This document shows positions 1 to 5,651 of a stretch of DNA of 5,865 nucleotides, piece after piece. Made by a program: the position numbers and the translations under genes. Position 1 is the stretch's first letter. Each line of letters opens with the position of its first letter. The notes beneath the pieces were generated by a model. The model made no database searches. It worked only from the letters and a program-made list of their open reading frames with translations, and was not told the DNA's origin. The stretch spans positions 1-5,865 of the forward strand of contig JAISDR010000231.1 in NCBI GenBank assembly GCA_031264645.1. Direction: 5' to 3'. Origin of the DNA: Prevotellaceae bacterium. GTDB taxonomy: Bacteria; Bacteroidota; Bacteroidia; Bacteroidales; UBA932.

Positions 1-515
1 ACGTCCGACAGTTGTTCGTATTTAGAGCGTGTGATCGACACGCTTCCCGACCTTACAAACTGCAGTATTCCGTAAGGTTCGAGTTCGTCGAACAGTTCTC
101 TGATTTCCGTTTTGCCGCCCGTTTTTTCTATGACGGTATACAGGTTGTTGACCTCTATAATCTTTGCATTATACTTGTTCACCAGACTTTCTATGGCATT
201 ATTTGCCATCAGGGTTTCCGTAGTAACCTTGAACAGCGCTATCTCGCGGGAGATTATTTCATCTTCGACATAGCAGTATGCCGTCAGTACATCGATCTTT
301 TTTTCTACCTGCTTCACAAGTTTCTCTATTGACTTATCGTCGGAGTAGCATGTTATTGTGAACTTGTGCACGCCTTTCATTGCCGAAGCCGAGACGGTCA
401 AACTTTCGATGTTTATAAACCTGCGCGTGAAAATATTCGAAATCTGCGTCAGCAGACCCACGTGATTTTCGGAATAGACGGTTACCGTGTATAATGTTTG
501 CGTATTCGTATCCAT
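1..515 (-). CDS. ilvN: Acetolactate synthase small (regulatory) subunit, 3' end cut by window edge
   Basis: This is the regulatory subunit of acetohydroxyacid synthase, which binds the IlvB catalytic subunit in the cytoplasm, stimulates it and confers feedback inhibition by valine. I translated it by hand from the ATG at 515; 171 residues are visible with no stop, so only the extreme C-terminus is missing. An N-terminal ACT domain spans roughly residues 8-80. It contains ENHVGLL and RRFINIESLTV, which align with the E. coli IlvH segments NESGAL and RGYNIESLTVA. The IlvH residues N11, G14 and N29, known for valine binding, correspond to N17, G20 and N35, so valine sensitivity is probably retained (inference). 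The C-terminal domain includes NLYTVIEKTGGK and VRSGSVSITR, typical of the family. The start lies 17 bp after the ilvB stop, in A/T-rich sequence without a Shine-Dalgarno, so the gene is surely co-transcribed with ilvB. Confidence 0.95.
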   Translation of the reverse strand, partial: MDTNTQTLYTVTVYSENHVGLLTQISNIFTRRFINIESLTVSASAMKGVHKFTITCYSDDKSIEKLVKQVEKKIDVLTAYCYVEDEIISREIALFKVTTETLMANNAIESLVNKYNAKIIEVNNLYTVIEKTGGKTEIRELFDELEPYGILQFVRSGSVSITRSKYEQLSD

Positions 516-532
516 ATTCAATATTTTTATCG

Positions 533-2239
533 TTATTTTTCTAAAATTACACTGTTTGCATTCATTCCCGCGGGAATCATCGGCAGTACCATGCCCTTTT
601 TTTCGACGTCCACATCCAGAAGATAAGCTCCATTGTGTTCCAGCATTTCCCTGATTGCATCGTCCAGATCTTCTCTTTTTGAAACTTTCCGTCCTTTAAT
701 CCTGTATGCCTCCGCGATTTTCACGAAATCGGGATTAAGCATTGGAGTTTCCGAATAGCGTTTATTGAAAAATATTTCCTGCCACTGTCGAACCATCCCC
801 AGATATCTGTTATTGAGAATGATGATTTTCACCTTGACATTGCTCTGCATGATTGTCCCCAGCTCCTGAATACACATCTGGATACCTCCGTCGCCGCAGA
901 ACAGGCATACCGTACGCTCGGGAGCAGCGATTTTCGCCCCGATAGCCGCAGGCAAACCGAATCCCATGGTTCCCAGTCCTCCCGACGAGATGAAGCTTCT
1001 CGGATTTTTACGCTTGCTGTAACGCGCCGCCATCATCTGGTTTTGTCCAACGTCGGTAACGATAATCGCTTCGTTGCCGGTTTTTTCCGATATGCGCCGT
1101 ATAACTTCGCCCATGCTTATATATTCCTTTTCGCAATATATCTCGTTTGCAATGACTTTGTCGTACTCTTCGCCGTTTAAAATATCGAAACTCTCAATCC
1201 AGTCGTCGTGATCAGCCTGTTTCAGCAAACCGGTAACGGCGGGCAAGGTTTTTTTGACGTCTCCCAAAACGGGTATGTCGACGTCCACATTTTTGCCTAC
1301 TTCGGCAGGGTCTATGTCAAAATGAATGATTTTCGCCTGCTTGGCGTATGTATCTACGTCCCCGATTACACGGTCGTCGAATCTCATTCCTATCGCGATA
1401 AGCACGTCGCATTCGTTTGTCTTCTGATTCGGGGCAAGATTTCCGTGCATTCCCAGCATTCCCTTGTTCAGAGGATGGTCGAAGGGAAGAACCGAAGCTC
1501 CCAGCAAAGTCCATGCCGCGGGGATTTGGGCTTTTTCGATGAAATCAATCAATTCCTGTTCCGCCTTTCCGATTTCGACTCCCTGCCCGATAAGCGCAAG
1601 CGGTTTTTTAGCGGAGTTTATCAGCTCCGCCGCTTTCCGTACATTATCTTTGTCGATTTTCGGCGCGGAAACATAGCTCCTTATTGATGTGCATTTTTCG
1701 TAATAATGATTAATCATGGACACCTGCGCGTCTTTTGTAAAATCAAGCAAAACAGGACCCGGACGTCCCGAGGATGCAATGTAAAAAGCCTGCGCCACCG
1801 CCCATGCAATCTCTTCGGCTTTGCGAACCTGATAGCTCCATTTCGTAACGGGCTGAGATATTCCCACGATGTCGACTTCCTGAAAGGCGTCTGTTCCCAA
1901 AAGCGGGGAAACTACCTGTCCCGAAATCACTACCAGGGGAGTGCTGTCTATCATTGCGTCGGCTATACCGGTGATGGTATTGGTAGCGCCCGGTCCCGAG
2001 GTAACAAGGACTACGCCAACTTTTCCGGACGCCCGCGCATAACCCTGGGCGGCATGAACAGCGCCCTGCTCGTGACGGACAAGAACATGTTTGAGCTTGT
2101 GTTTATAGTCATACAAGGCGTCAAATACGGGCATTATCGCCCCTCCGGGATACCCGAAAATCGTATCTGTTCCCTCTTCAATGAGGCTTTTCATCAGAGA
2201 TACGGAACCTGAAACACTTTCTTTATTATCCATATACAT
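533..2239 (-). CDS. ilvB: Acetolactate synthase large (catalytic) subunit
   Basis: This ThDP-dependent enzyme condenses pyruvate with pyruvate or 2-ketobutyrate, the first common step of valine, leucine and isoleucine synthesis. At 568 residues it is full length for the family. The N-terminal PYR domain holds GYPGGAI (29-35), the catalytic glutamate E57 in RHEQGA, and TSGPGATN (80-87). The central FAD-binding domain holds GMLGMHG (260-266) and GMRFDDRV (284-291). The C-terminal PP domain holds the ThDP/Mg signature, GDGG at 449-452 with NN at 476-477. W486 in MVRQWQ matches the tryptophan (W464 of E. coli AHAS II, W574 in Arabidopsis) that favours 2-ketobutyrate and lines the herbicide site. 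The chosen ATG overlaps the stop of the preceding LOG gene by one base (TAATG), implying translational coupling. A second in-frame ATG at 2233 is possible. I see no missing catalytic residue and no frameshift. Confidence 0.97.
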   Translation of the reverse strand: MYMDNKESVSGSVSLMKSLIEEGTDTIFGYPGGAIMPVFDALYDYKHKLKHVLVRHEQGAVHAAQGYARASGKVGVVLVTSGPGATNTITGIADAMIDSTPLVVISGQVVSPLLGTDAFQEVDIVGISQPVTKWSYQVRKAEEIAWAVAQAFYIASSGRPGPVLLDFTKDAQVSMINHYYEKCTSIRSYVSAPKIDKDNVRKAAELINSAKKPLALIGQGVEIGKAEQELIDFIEKAQIPAAWTLLGASVLPFDHPLNKGMLGMHGNLAPNQKTNECDVLIAIGMRFDDRVIGDVDTYAKQAKIIHFDIDPAEVGKNVDVDIPVLGDVKKTLPAVTGLLKQADHDDWIESFDILNGEEYDKVIANEIYCEKEYISMGEVIRRISEKTGNEAIIVTDVGQNQMMAARYSKRKNPRSFISSGGLGTMGFGLPAAIGAKIAAPERTVCLFCGDGGIQMCIQELGTIMQSNVKVKIIILNNRYLGMVRQWQEIFFNKRYSETPMLNPDFVKIAEAYRIKGRKVSKREDLDDAIREMLEHNGAYLLDVDVEKKGMVLPMIPAGMNANSVILEK

Positions 2240-2778
2240 TATTTTTTTATTATTTTTTCAATCAAATCCTCCAGCGATGAAGATATTATCAGTATGTCTT
2301 TATTTTTCCTTATCAGGAAACCTTCTTTTACCATGTTATCCATGAATCCGGCAAGCAGGTCGTAATATCCGTTTGTATTGAGCAGCCCGACCGGAACCTT
2401 GAGCAGTCCCAGCTGGGAAAGAGTCAAAACTTCGAACATCTCGTCCAGCGTTCCGAAACCTCCGGGGAGTATAATGACAGCGTCGGCAATTTCGAACATC
2501 CTGACTTTCCTTTCGTACATCGTCGAAGTGTATATTATTTCGGTACATTCGTTTTTGGTGATTTCCAAATCGTCTAACATGCGGGGAATAATTCCAGTAA
2601 CTTTTCCTCCGTTTTGAAGCACGGCGTCGGCAACTATATTCATAAGCCCCCGCGAAGCTCCTCCATAGACCAGTTGAAGTCCTTCGTTTGCCAATATTTC
2701 GCCCAATTTTCTCGCTTCACTTGCGTAAATCTCATTCTGTCCCGAAGATGAAGCGCAAAACACTGCTACATTTTTCAT
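2239..2778 (-). CDS. LOG-family protein (cytokinin riboside 5'-monophosphate phosphoribohydrolase-like, TIGR00730 type)
   Basis: This is a 179-residue Rossmann-fold protein of the Lonely Guy (LOG) family. Characterised members cleave the N-glycosidic bond of (modified) adenosine monophosphate, releasing base and ribose 5-phosphate; the physiological substrate here is unknown. Visible motifs are the N-terminal VAVFCASSSG (4-13), YGGASRGLM (38-46), the arginine-lysine of MYERK (87-91) and the family hallmark PGGFGTLDE (105-113), which supplies the phosphate/ribose site and catalytic glutamate. The length is typical for the short LOG subgroup. It is the first gene of the operon; its stop overlaps the ilvB start by one base (TAATG). 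It follows the attenuator hairpin directly, with 16 nt between U tract and ATG, so it should share branched-chain amino acid regulation with ilvBN. The start ATG gives the standard family N-terminus. Family assignment is firm; a role linked to amino acid synthesis is inference. Confidence 0.93.
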   Translation of the reverse strand: MKNVAVFCASSSGQNEIYASEARKLGEILANEGLQLVYGGASRGLMNIVADAVLQNGGKVTGIIPRMLDDLEITKNECTEIIYTSTMYERKVRMFEIADAVIILPGGFGTLDEMFEVLTLSQLGLLKVPVGLLNTNGYYDLLAGFMDNMVKEGFLIRKNKDILIISSSLEDLIEKIIKK

Positions 2779-2794
2779 TTTTCAATATCGTTTT

Positions 2795-2830
2795 AAAAAC
2801 AGAAGCCTTTCTCCTGATGAGAAAGGCTTC
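2795..2830 (-). terminator. Attenuator terminator hairpin ahead of LOG-ilvBN
   Basis: A perfect 12-bp inverted repeat (arms 2819-2830 and 2802-2813, 5-nt loop) is followed on the minus strand by UGUUUUU (2801-2795), the form of an intrinsic terminator. It stands between the leader ORF stop (2860) and the LOG start (2778), inside the predicted transcript, so it would stop transcription before the structural genes unless disrupted. Its 5' arm also has an upstream pairing partner, described separately. Confidence 0.88.
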
Positions 2831-2864
2831 GTTTACTCTGGTCAACTGCGCAGCAATTCTCATC
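2816..2864 (-). promoter_or_regulatory. Candidate antiterminator fold of the ilv leader
   Basis: RNA at 2864-2857 (GAUGAGAA) is an exact 8-nt complement of 2823-2816 (UUCUCAUC), which includes most of the 5' arm and part of the loop of the terminator. After a 2x2 mismatch three further pairs form (GCU at 2854-2852 with AGC at 2828-2826). That gives 11 pairs competing with the 12-bp terminator. The upstream arm overlaps the leader stop codon (2862-2860). A ribosome that reaches the stop would cover it, while one stalled at the Ile/Leu/Val codons would leave it free. The pairing is seen directly; the switching is inference. Confidence 0.72.
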
Positions 2865-2922
2865 CTTTGTTTGCCTGCAAAAGGACGACGAGAATAATAC
2901 CACTAAGTTGTCTATTTATCAT
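2860..2922 (-). CDS. Branched-chain amino acid leader peptide (attenuator peptide)
   Basis: A 20-codon ORF, ATG at 2922 to TGA at 2860, encodes MINRQLSGIILVVLLQANKG. Codons 9-15 are Ile-Ile-Leu-Val-Val-Leu-Leu, an unbroken run of the three amino acids made by the downstream pathway; with I2 and L6, nine of twenty codons are branched-chain. Such a peptide is the sensor of ribosome-mediated attenuation, analogous in logic, not in sequence, to E. coli ilvL. It starts only about ten nucleotides after the predicted transcription start, has no Shine-Dalgarno, and ends right where the antiterminator arm begins. It lies 81 nt before the LOG gene. The peptide itself probably has no function once made. 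It is too short for normal gene finding. The composition, position and downstream hairpins together make chance unlikely; the absence of comparative data is the main uncertainty. Confidence 0.85.
   Translation of the reverse strand: MINRQLSGIILVVLLQANKG
2863..2885 (-). promoter_or_regulatory. Candidate protector (1:2) hairpin within the leader ORF
   Basis: UCCUUU (2885-2880) can pair with AAAGGA (2868-2863). An alternative register also uses UUUG/CAAA around a CAGG tetraloop. The 5' arm lies within the Val-Leu-Leu control codons and the 3' arm overlaps the antiterminator arm by two bases. In classical attenuators such a hairpin forms when no ribosome is present and lets the terminator win. 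The stem is short and A/U-rich, so it is the weakest of the three structures. Confidence 0.45.
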
Positions 2923-2938
2923 TTCACAAAAATTTCCG

Positions 2939-2968
2939 CAAAAGTAGTATATTTTTCTAACTGTGAAA
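2939..2968 (-). promoter_or_regulatory. Promoter of the leader-LOG-ilvBN operon
   Basis: The minus strand carries TACTTTTG (2946-2939), a perfect match to the Bacteroidetes -7 consensus TAnnTTTG. The -33 element is weak: TTTC (2968-2965) with an 18-bp spacer instead of TTTG at about 19-21. Transcription would start near 2932, giving a leader ORF with a very short 5' UTR. A 13-bp inverted repeat ACTGT-GAA-ACAGT (2960-2972) overlaps the -33 region. Confidence 0.7.
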
Positions 2969-2972
2969 CAGT
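2960..2972. repeat. Small inverted repeat overlapping the ilv promoter -33 region
   Basis: ACTGT (2960-2964) and ACAGT (2968-2972) form a perfect 5-bp dyad around GAA. Its position on the -33 element would suit an operator, but arms this short occur by chance in A/T-rich DNA and no known regulator site is recognised. Confidence 0.3.
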
Positions 2973-3042
2973 AATGTTGTAAAATATTTTATTCATGAAC
3001 AATATTGGACTGATAATCAAATGAATTAAAAGCGAAAATTAA

Positions 3043-4362
3043 TTACATATCCTGCATGCAAAGACCTTTGTATTCGATAGCGTAATTTTTCAATTGACCT
3101 GTTTTTGCCAGCATTGCGGCAGTTTTGTCTTTCAGGGCATTGTATCGGATATTCTGTTCATTCCGTTTGATTTCTGCAATTTGCGCGGTTTTGTCCGATT
3201 CGTTGACAGCAATCAAATCAATTTCATTTTCACCCGTTTTGTCCCAGTATCCTCCTATTTGCGTAAAACCGCCTTTTTCAATGAGTGTCTGGCGAAAATA
3301 ACGTTCGAGGATTTTCCCGCTGAACGTGGGATAATCTCTTTCGACAATACGTTTCAATTCATCGTATTGCGCGATCTCGATGATGTGCGAATATTTGTAA
3401 ATAAACCGGAACCAAAATGTAAGGAAATTATCTTCGATTGCATATCTCACGTTTTTTGTCTCGGTTTTTGCAAAGAGCGGAATTTGTCTGCTTATCAGGG
3501 CATAATCCTTTTCCAGTCGCGTCAGGTATCCGCCGATTTCCTTTCCGGTAAGCGTTTCGATTTTAGCGCGAGTATTTTCGCCGCGAGCGATGGCGGAAAG
3601 AATGGTGAAATATATGGTATAATCTTTTCCGAACTCGTCAATCAGCATGTTTTTGCCGTCGGTAATAAACGGCGAATCTTCGCGGATCACGAAATCAAGC
3701 ATTGCTCCGAAAGCGAGCGCCTGATTGTCAGCCAGCAGTTGCACATATTTTGCCACGCCGCCCGTAAATGCATACAAGGCAAGCAAATCTTCGGAAGTAT
3801 ATCCCGGATTACAGTCTTTCATAATCTCCTTCAACACCGACGTCCGAAACGGATGCACCTGCATGAACGCTGTCGCACGACCAAAAAGAGGCGCCTTGTA
3901 ATCCTTGAAAATCCGGTGCATGAGCGAATGTACCGAACCGCAAACTATCAGATTGATGCGACTTTGCTCCTTATGTAAATCCCAATAGTGTTGCATATCG
4001 CTGTAAACGGCAGGATTGATATTGAGAAACTCCTGAAACTCGTCGATTATCAGGTTAAACGACTGTTTGGAGGACAACTGCATCAGATACTGAAAAAGCT
4101 TGCCGAAATCCGTCGTCGCGCCCAAAACCGGAATACCGAGCTTGTCTGCAATCTCCTGTTGAAAATCCTGACAAAGAAACGGTTCAGCCTTGCGCGACAC
4201 AAAGAAATACAAGCTTGGCTGTCCTTCGGTCGCTCGAAGCAGAAGCTGTGTTTTCCCGATGCGCCGTCTGCCCGTTACAACCGTAAATTGGGCATTGTCA
4301 AACGATTGTTTGCGGATATCCTGCAAACGTTTAATTTCCTGTTCTCTGTTGTAAAAATACAT
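3043..4362 (-). CDS. STAND-type ATPase with C-terminal DUF234-like PD-(D/E)XK domain
   Basis: This is an archaeal-ATPase-family protein (ATPase_2 plus DUF234 architecture); its cellular role is not established. Numbered from the ATG at 4362 (439 residues), it has a Walker A GRRRIGKT (31-38), a Walker B NLIIDEF (103-109, D107 and E108), a sensor-like CGS (141-143), a GR-containing segment near 161, and a winged-helix-like middle. The C-terminal part contains NEIDLIAV followed by AEIKR, giving E380, D382, E397 and K399. This spacing fits a PD-(D/E)XK nuclease core, so catalytic activity is possible but unproven. I chose 4362 because relatives begin with a few residues before FYNRE and because a strong inverted repeat abuts the other ATG at 4380; 4380 remains possible (445 residues). 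The gene is alone between two operons, has its own promoter and no clear terminator. Such ATPases are often multicopy and mobile in Bacteroidetes, but no transposon ends are visible. Confidence 0.9.
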   Translation of the reverse strand: MYFYNREQEIKRLQDIRKQSFDNAQFTVVTGRRRIGKTQLLLRATEGQPSLYFFVSRKAEPFLCQDFQQEIADKLGIPVLGATTDFGKLFQYLMQLSSKQSFNLIIDEFQEFLNINPAVYSDMQHYWDLHKEQSRINLIVCGSVHSLMHRIFKDYKAPLFGRATAFMQVHPFRTSVLKEIMKDCNPGYTSEDLLALYAFTGGVAKYVQLLADNQALAFGAMLDFVIREDSPFITDGKNMLIDEFGKDYTIYFTILSAIARGENTRAKIETLTGKEIGGYLTRLEKDYALISRQIPLFAKTETKNVRYAIEDNFLTFWFRFIYKYSHIIEIAQYDELKRIVERDYPTFSGKILERYFRQTLIEKGGFTQIGGYWDKTGENEIDLIAVNESDKTAQIAEIKRNEQNIRYNALKDKTAAMLAKTGQLKNYAIEYKGLCMQDM

Positions 4363-4382
4363 AATTCCGTTTTTAATCATTT

Positions 4383-4417
4383 ATCGAAACCGACAGTTCC
4401 GAAACGGCGGTTTCGAT
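4383..4417. repeat. Perfect 10-bp inverted repeat in the 5' UTR of the ATPase gene
   Basis: Arms ATCGAAACCG (4383-4392) and CGGTTTCGAT (4408-4417) are exact reverse complements separated by 15 nt. A third related copy in the spacer, CGAAAC at 4400-4405, can pair with part of the distal arm, giving an alternative short hairpin with a CGCC loop on the minus-strand RNA. The repeat fills nearly all the space between the -7 box (4420-4427) and the ATG at 4380. It could be an operator or an mRNA 5' hairpin. No U tract follows, so it is not a terminator. Confidence 0.7.
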
Positions 4418-4419
4418 TG

Positions 4420-4448
4420 CAAAAGTACAAAAAGTTATAAATTTCAAA
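4420..4448 (-). promoter_or_regulatory. Promoter of the ATPase gene
   Basis: TACTTTTG (4427-4420, minus strand) matches the Bacteroidetes TAnnTTTG element exactly, followed by C as in the ilv promoter. A TTTG at 4448-4445 lies 17 bp upstream, slightly closer than the usual 19-21. The upstream element overlaps the T-rich tail of the ribosomal operon terminator. Start of transcription is expected near 4413. Confidence 0.68.
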
Positions 4449-4452
4449 TGAA

Positions 4453-4483
4453 AGCGGGAACAGTTTTTTGAACTGTTCCCGCT
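4453..4483 (-). terminator. Intrinsic terminator of the rpsF-rpsR-rplI operon
   Basis: A perfect 13-bp stem (4471-4483 with 4453-4465, 5-nt loop CAAAA on the minus strand) is followed in the minus direction by TTTCATTTG. It starts 27 bp after the rplI stop codon. The stem is GC-rich at its base and the tail is T-rich though interrupted, so it should separate ribosomal transcription from the ATPase gene. Confidence 0.88.
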
Positions 4484-4510
4484 AAATAGTTATGGTACGA
4501 TAACAAAATC

Positions 4511-4963
4511 TTATTCTGAGATTACTTCGAACTTAATTTTAGCATGTATATTCTTGTAAATTTTGATATCAGCTTCATAAGTTCCAACTTCTTTGATATT
4601 GTCTTCTCCGACGATGGAAATATTTTTTCTGTCAATCTCAAAGCCTTTAGTGGCAAGAGCCTCGGATATCTGTATATTGTTTACAGATCCGAATATTTTT
4701 CCTGTCGAACTTGTTTTTGCACCGATTTGTATCACTTCCAGCGCTTCCAGTCCGGTAACTGTCTGTTTTGCTTCCGAGCGGAAATTTTCTTCCTTATGAG
4801 CGCGCTGGCGCATATTTTCCGCATGTATTTTTTTTGCAGAAGCAGTAGCAAGAATAGCGAAACCCTGAGGGATCAAGTAGTTTGTCGCATATCCATTTTT
4901 TACATTTACCGTATCATCCTTGTGTCCCAAATTGGGAACATCCTGTTTCAAAATAATTTCCAT
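4511..4963 (-). CDS. rplI: 50S ribosomal protein L9
   Basis: L9 binds domain V of 23S rRNA near the L1 stalk and helps maintain reading-frame fidelity. At 150 residues it matches the usual length (E. coli 149). The N-terminal domain (about 1-45) contains the L9 signature, including GHKDDTVNVKNGYATNYLIP (13-32). A charged connecting helix (about 40-75) and the C-terminal domain ending in IHAKIKFEVISE follow. It is the last gene of the operon, starting 16 bp after the rpsR stop. Here a purine stretch GGAAGGA sits three bases before the ATG. That is Shine-Dalgarno-like but close-set, unusual among the otherwise SD-less starts in this window. The terminator hairpin follows directly. Confidence 0.98.
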   Translation of the reverse strand: MEIILKQDVPNLGHKDDTVNVKNGYATNYLIPQGFAILATASAKKIHAENMRQRAHKEENFRSEAKQTVTGLEALEVIQIGAKTSSTGKIFGSVNNIQISEALATKGFEIDRKNISIVGEDNIKEVGTYEADIKIYKNIHAKIKFEVISE

Positions 4964-4979
4964 AAATCCTTCCGTTTTT

Positions 4980-5243
4980 TTATTTTAATAAATCTGTTAC
5001 AAAAGGCAATAAAGCCAAGTGTCTGGCACGTTTAACAGCCTGTGAAACTTTCCGTTGAAATTTCAATGATGTTCCGGTTAAACGGCGAGGGAGAATCTTT
5101 CCCTGTTCATTCAGAAATCTTTTTAGAAATTCTGCGTCTTTATAATCCACATACTTGATTCCGGCTTTTTTAAAGCGGCAGTATTTTTTCTTTCTGACTT
5201 CCACTGTTGGTGGGTTCAAATATCTTATTTCATTCGGTATCAT
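4980..5243 (-). CDS. rpsR: 30S ribosomal protein S18
   Basis: S18 is a small-subunit platform protein that pairs with S6 when binding 16S rRNA. The 87 residues include [19 protein letters not shown], then [20 protein letters not shown] and [11 protein letters not shown], the strongly conserved S18 core. A single cysteine (C22) lies in the KYCRF motif. The ATG follows the rpsF stop after three bases, so S6 and S18 should be made in a coupled, roughly equal ratio, fitting their role as a heterodimer. No ssb or priB gene sits between rpsF and rpsR, unlike in many Firmicutes and Proteobacteria. Confidence 0.98.
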   Translation of the reverse strand: MIPNEIRYLNPPTVEVRKKKYCRFKKAGIKYVDYKDAEFLKRFLNEQGKILPRRLTGTSLKFQRKVSQAVKRARHLALLPFVTDLLK

Positions 5244-5246
5244 GGC

Positions 5247-5606
5247 TTACTGATTTTGAGTTTGTTCCTGTTGTTGTTGTTTAACATTTCTTTTTTTCTC
5301 TGCATAAGCAATAGCATGTTTATCCATACGAAATGTAAGGAATCGAATTATCCTTTCATCACGACGATACTGTGTTTCAAGTTTTTCGACAAAATCGCCT
5401 TCCGACTTGAATTCTACAAGATGGTAAAATCCTGTTGTTTTTTTCTGGATGGGATAAGCTAATTTCCGCAAACCCCAGTCTTCTTCATGGACTATCTCGC
5501 CTCCATTCTCGCCGATATACTCCAAATACTTTTTTACCGCTTCCTTTACCTGTGTTTCAGATAAAACGGGAGTTAAAATGAAAACGGTTTCATACTGATT
5601 TGACAT
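5247..5606 (-). CDS. rpsF: 30S ribosomal protein S6
   Basis: S6 is the partner of S18 in the central domain of the small subunit. The product has 119 residues: [17 protein letters not shown] at the N-terminus, [19 protein letters not shown] (44-62), and the [16 protein letters not shown] segment (81-96), all typical of S6. The frame stays open upstream to a TTG at 5615, but the ATG at 5606 gives the conserved family N-terminus and was chosen. The C-terminal tail (about 104-119) is charged and then glutamine-rich ([11 protein letters not shown]), as variable S6 tails often are. It is the first gene of the operon, with an A/T-rich 5' UTR of about 40 nt and no Shine-Dalgarno. Confidence 0.97.
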   Translation of the reverse strand: MSNQYETVFILTPVLSETQVKEAVKKYLEYIGENGGEIVHEEDWGLRKLAYPIQKKTTGFYHLVEFKSEGDFVEKLETQYRRDERIIRFLTFRMDKHAIAYAEKKRNVKQQQQEQTQNQ

Positions 5607-5651
5607 AAAATACAAACTGTTTTTTAATAATTTTTAATAAATTTCAGGCGG

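Noticed and set aside
12..332. Plus-strand ORF of 106 codons
   Set aside because: It lies wholly antisense to ilvN, whose ACT-domain sequence is clear on the minus strand; the plus-strand product resembles no family.
1208..2212. Several plus-strand ORFs and one minus-strand out-of-frame ORF inside ilvB
   Set aside because: They are shadows of the highly conserved ilvB coding frame and have no promoter, start signal or family features.
2688..2897. Plus-strand 69-codon ORF across the LOG start and the leader region
   Set aside because: It is antisense to the LOG N-terminus and the attenuator, with low-complexity composition; the minus-strand leader explains the region much better.
2779..2940. 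T-box or other aminoacyl-tRNA or metabolite riboswitch in the ilv leader
   Set aside because: No T-box core (AGGGUGGNACCGCG-like) or known riboswitch signature is visible, and the leader ORF plus competing hairpins explain the sequence.
2981..2990. Palindrome AAAATATTTT and nearby TTCATGAA as terminator of the ATPase gene
   Set aside because: These are pure A/T or very short palindromes without a stable stem or U tract; expected by chance in A/T-rich spacer. No clear ATPase terminator was found.
3094..4440. Long plus-strand ORFs opposite the ATPase gene
   Set aside because: Length alone is notable (294 codons), but the minus-strand product has intact Walker and nuclease motifs while the plus-strand ones have none.
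5607..5615. Upstream TTG start for rpsF
   Set aside because: It would add three residues not typical of S6; the ATG at 5606 gives the conserved [14 protein letters not shown] N-terminus.
5607..5651. S6:S18-binding autoregulatory leader RNA before rpsF
   Set aside because: The predicted 5' UTR is about 40 nt, almost all A/U, and I find no stem presenting the CCG-containing motif; only a CCGCC next to the -7 box, with no pairing partner.
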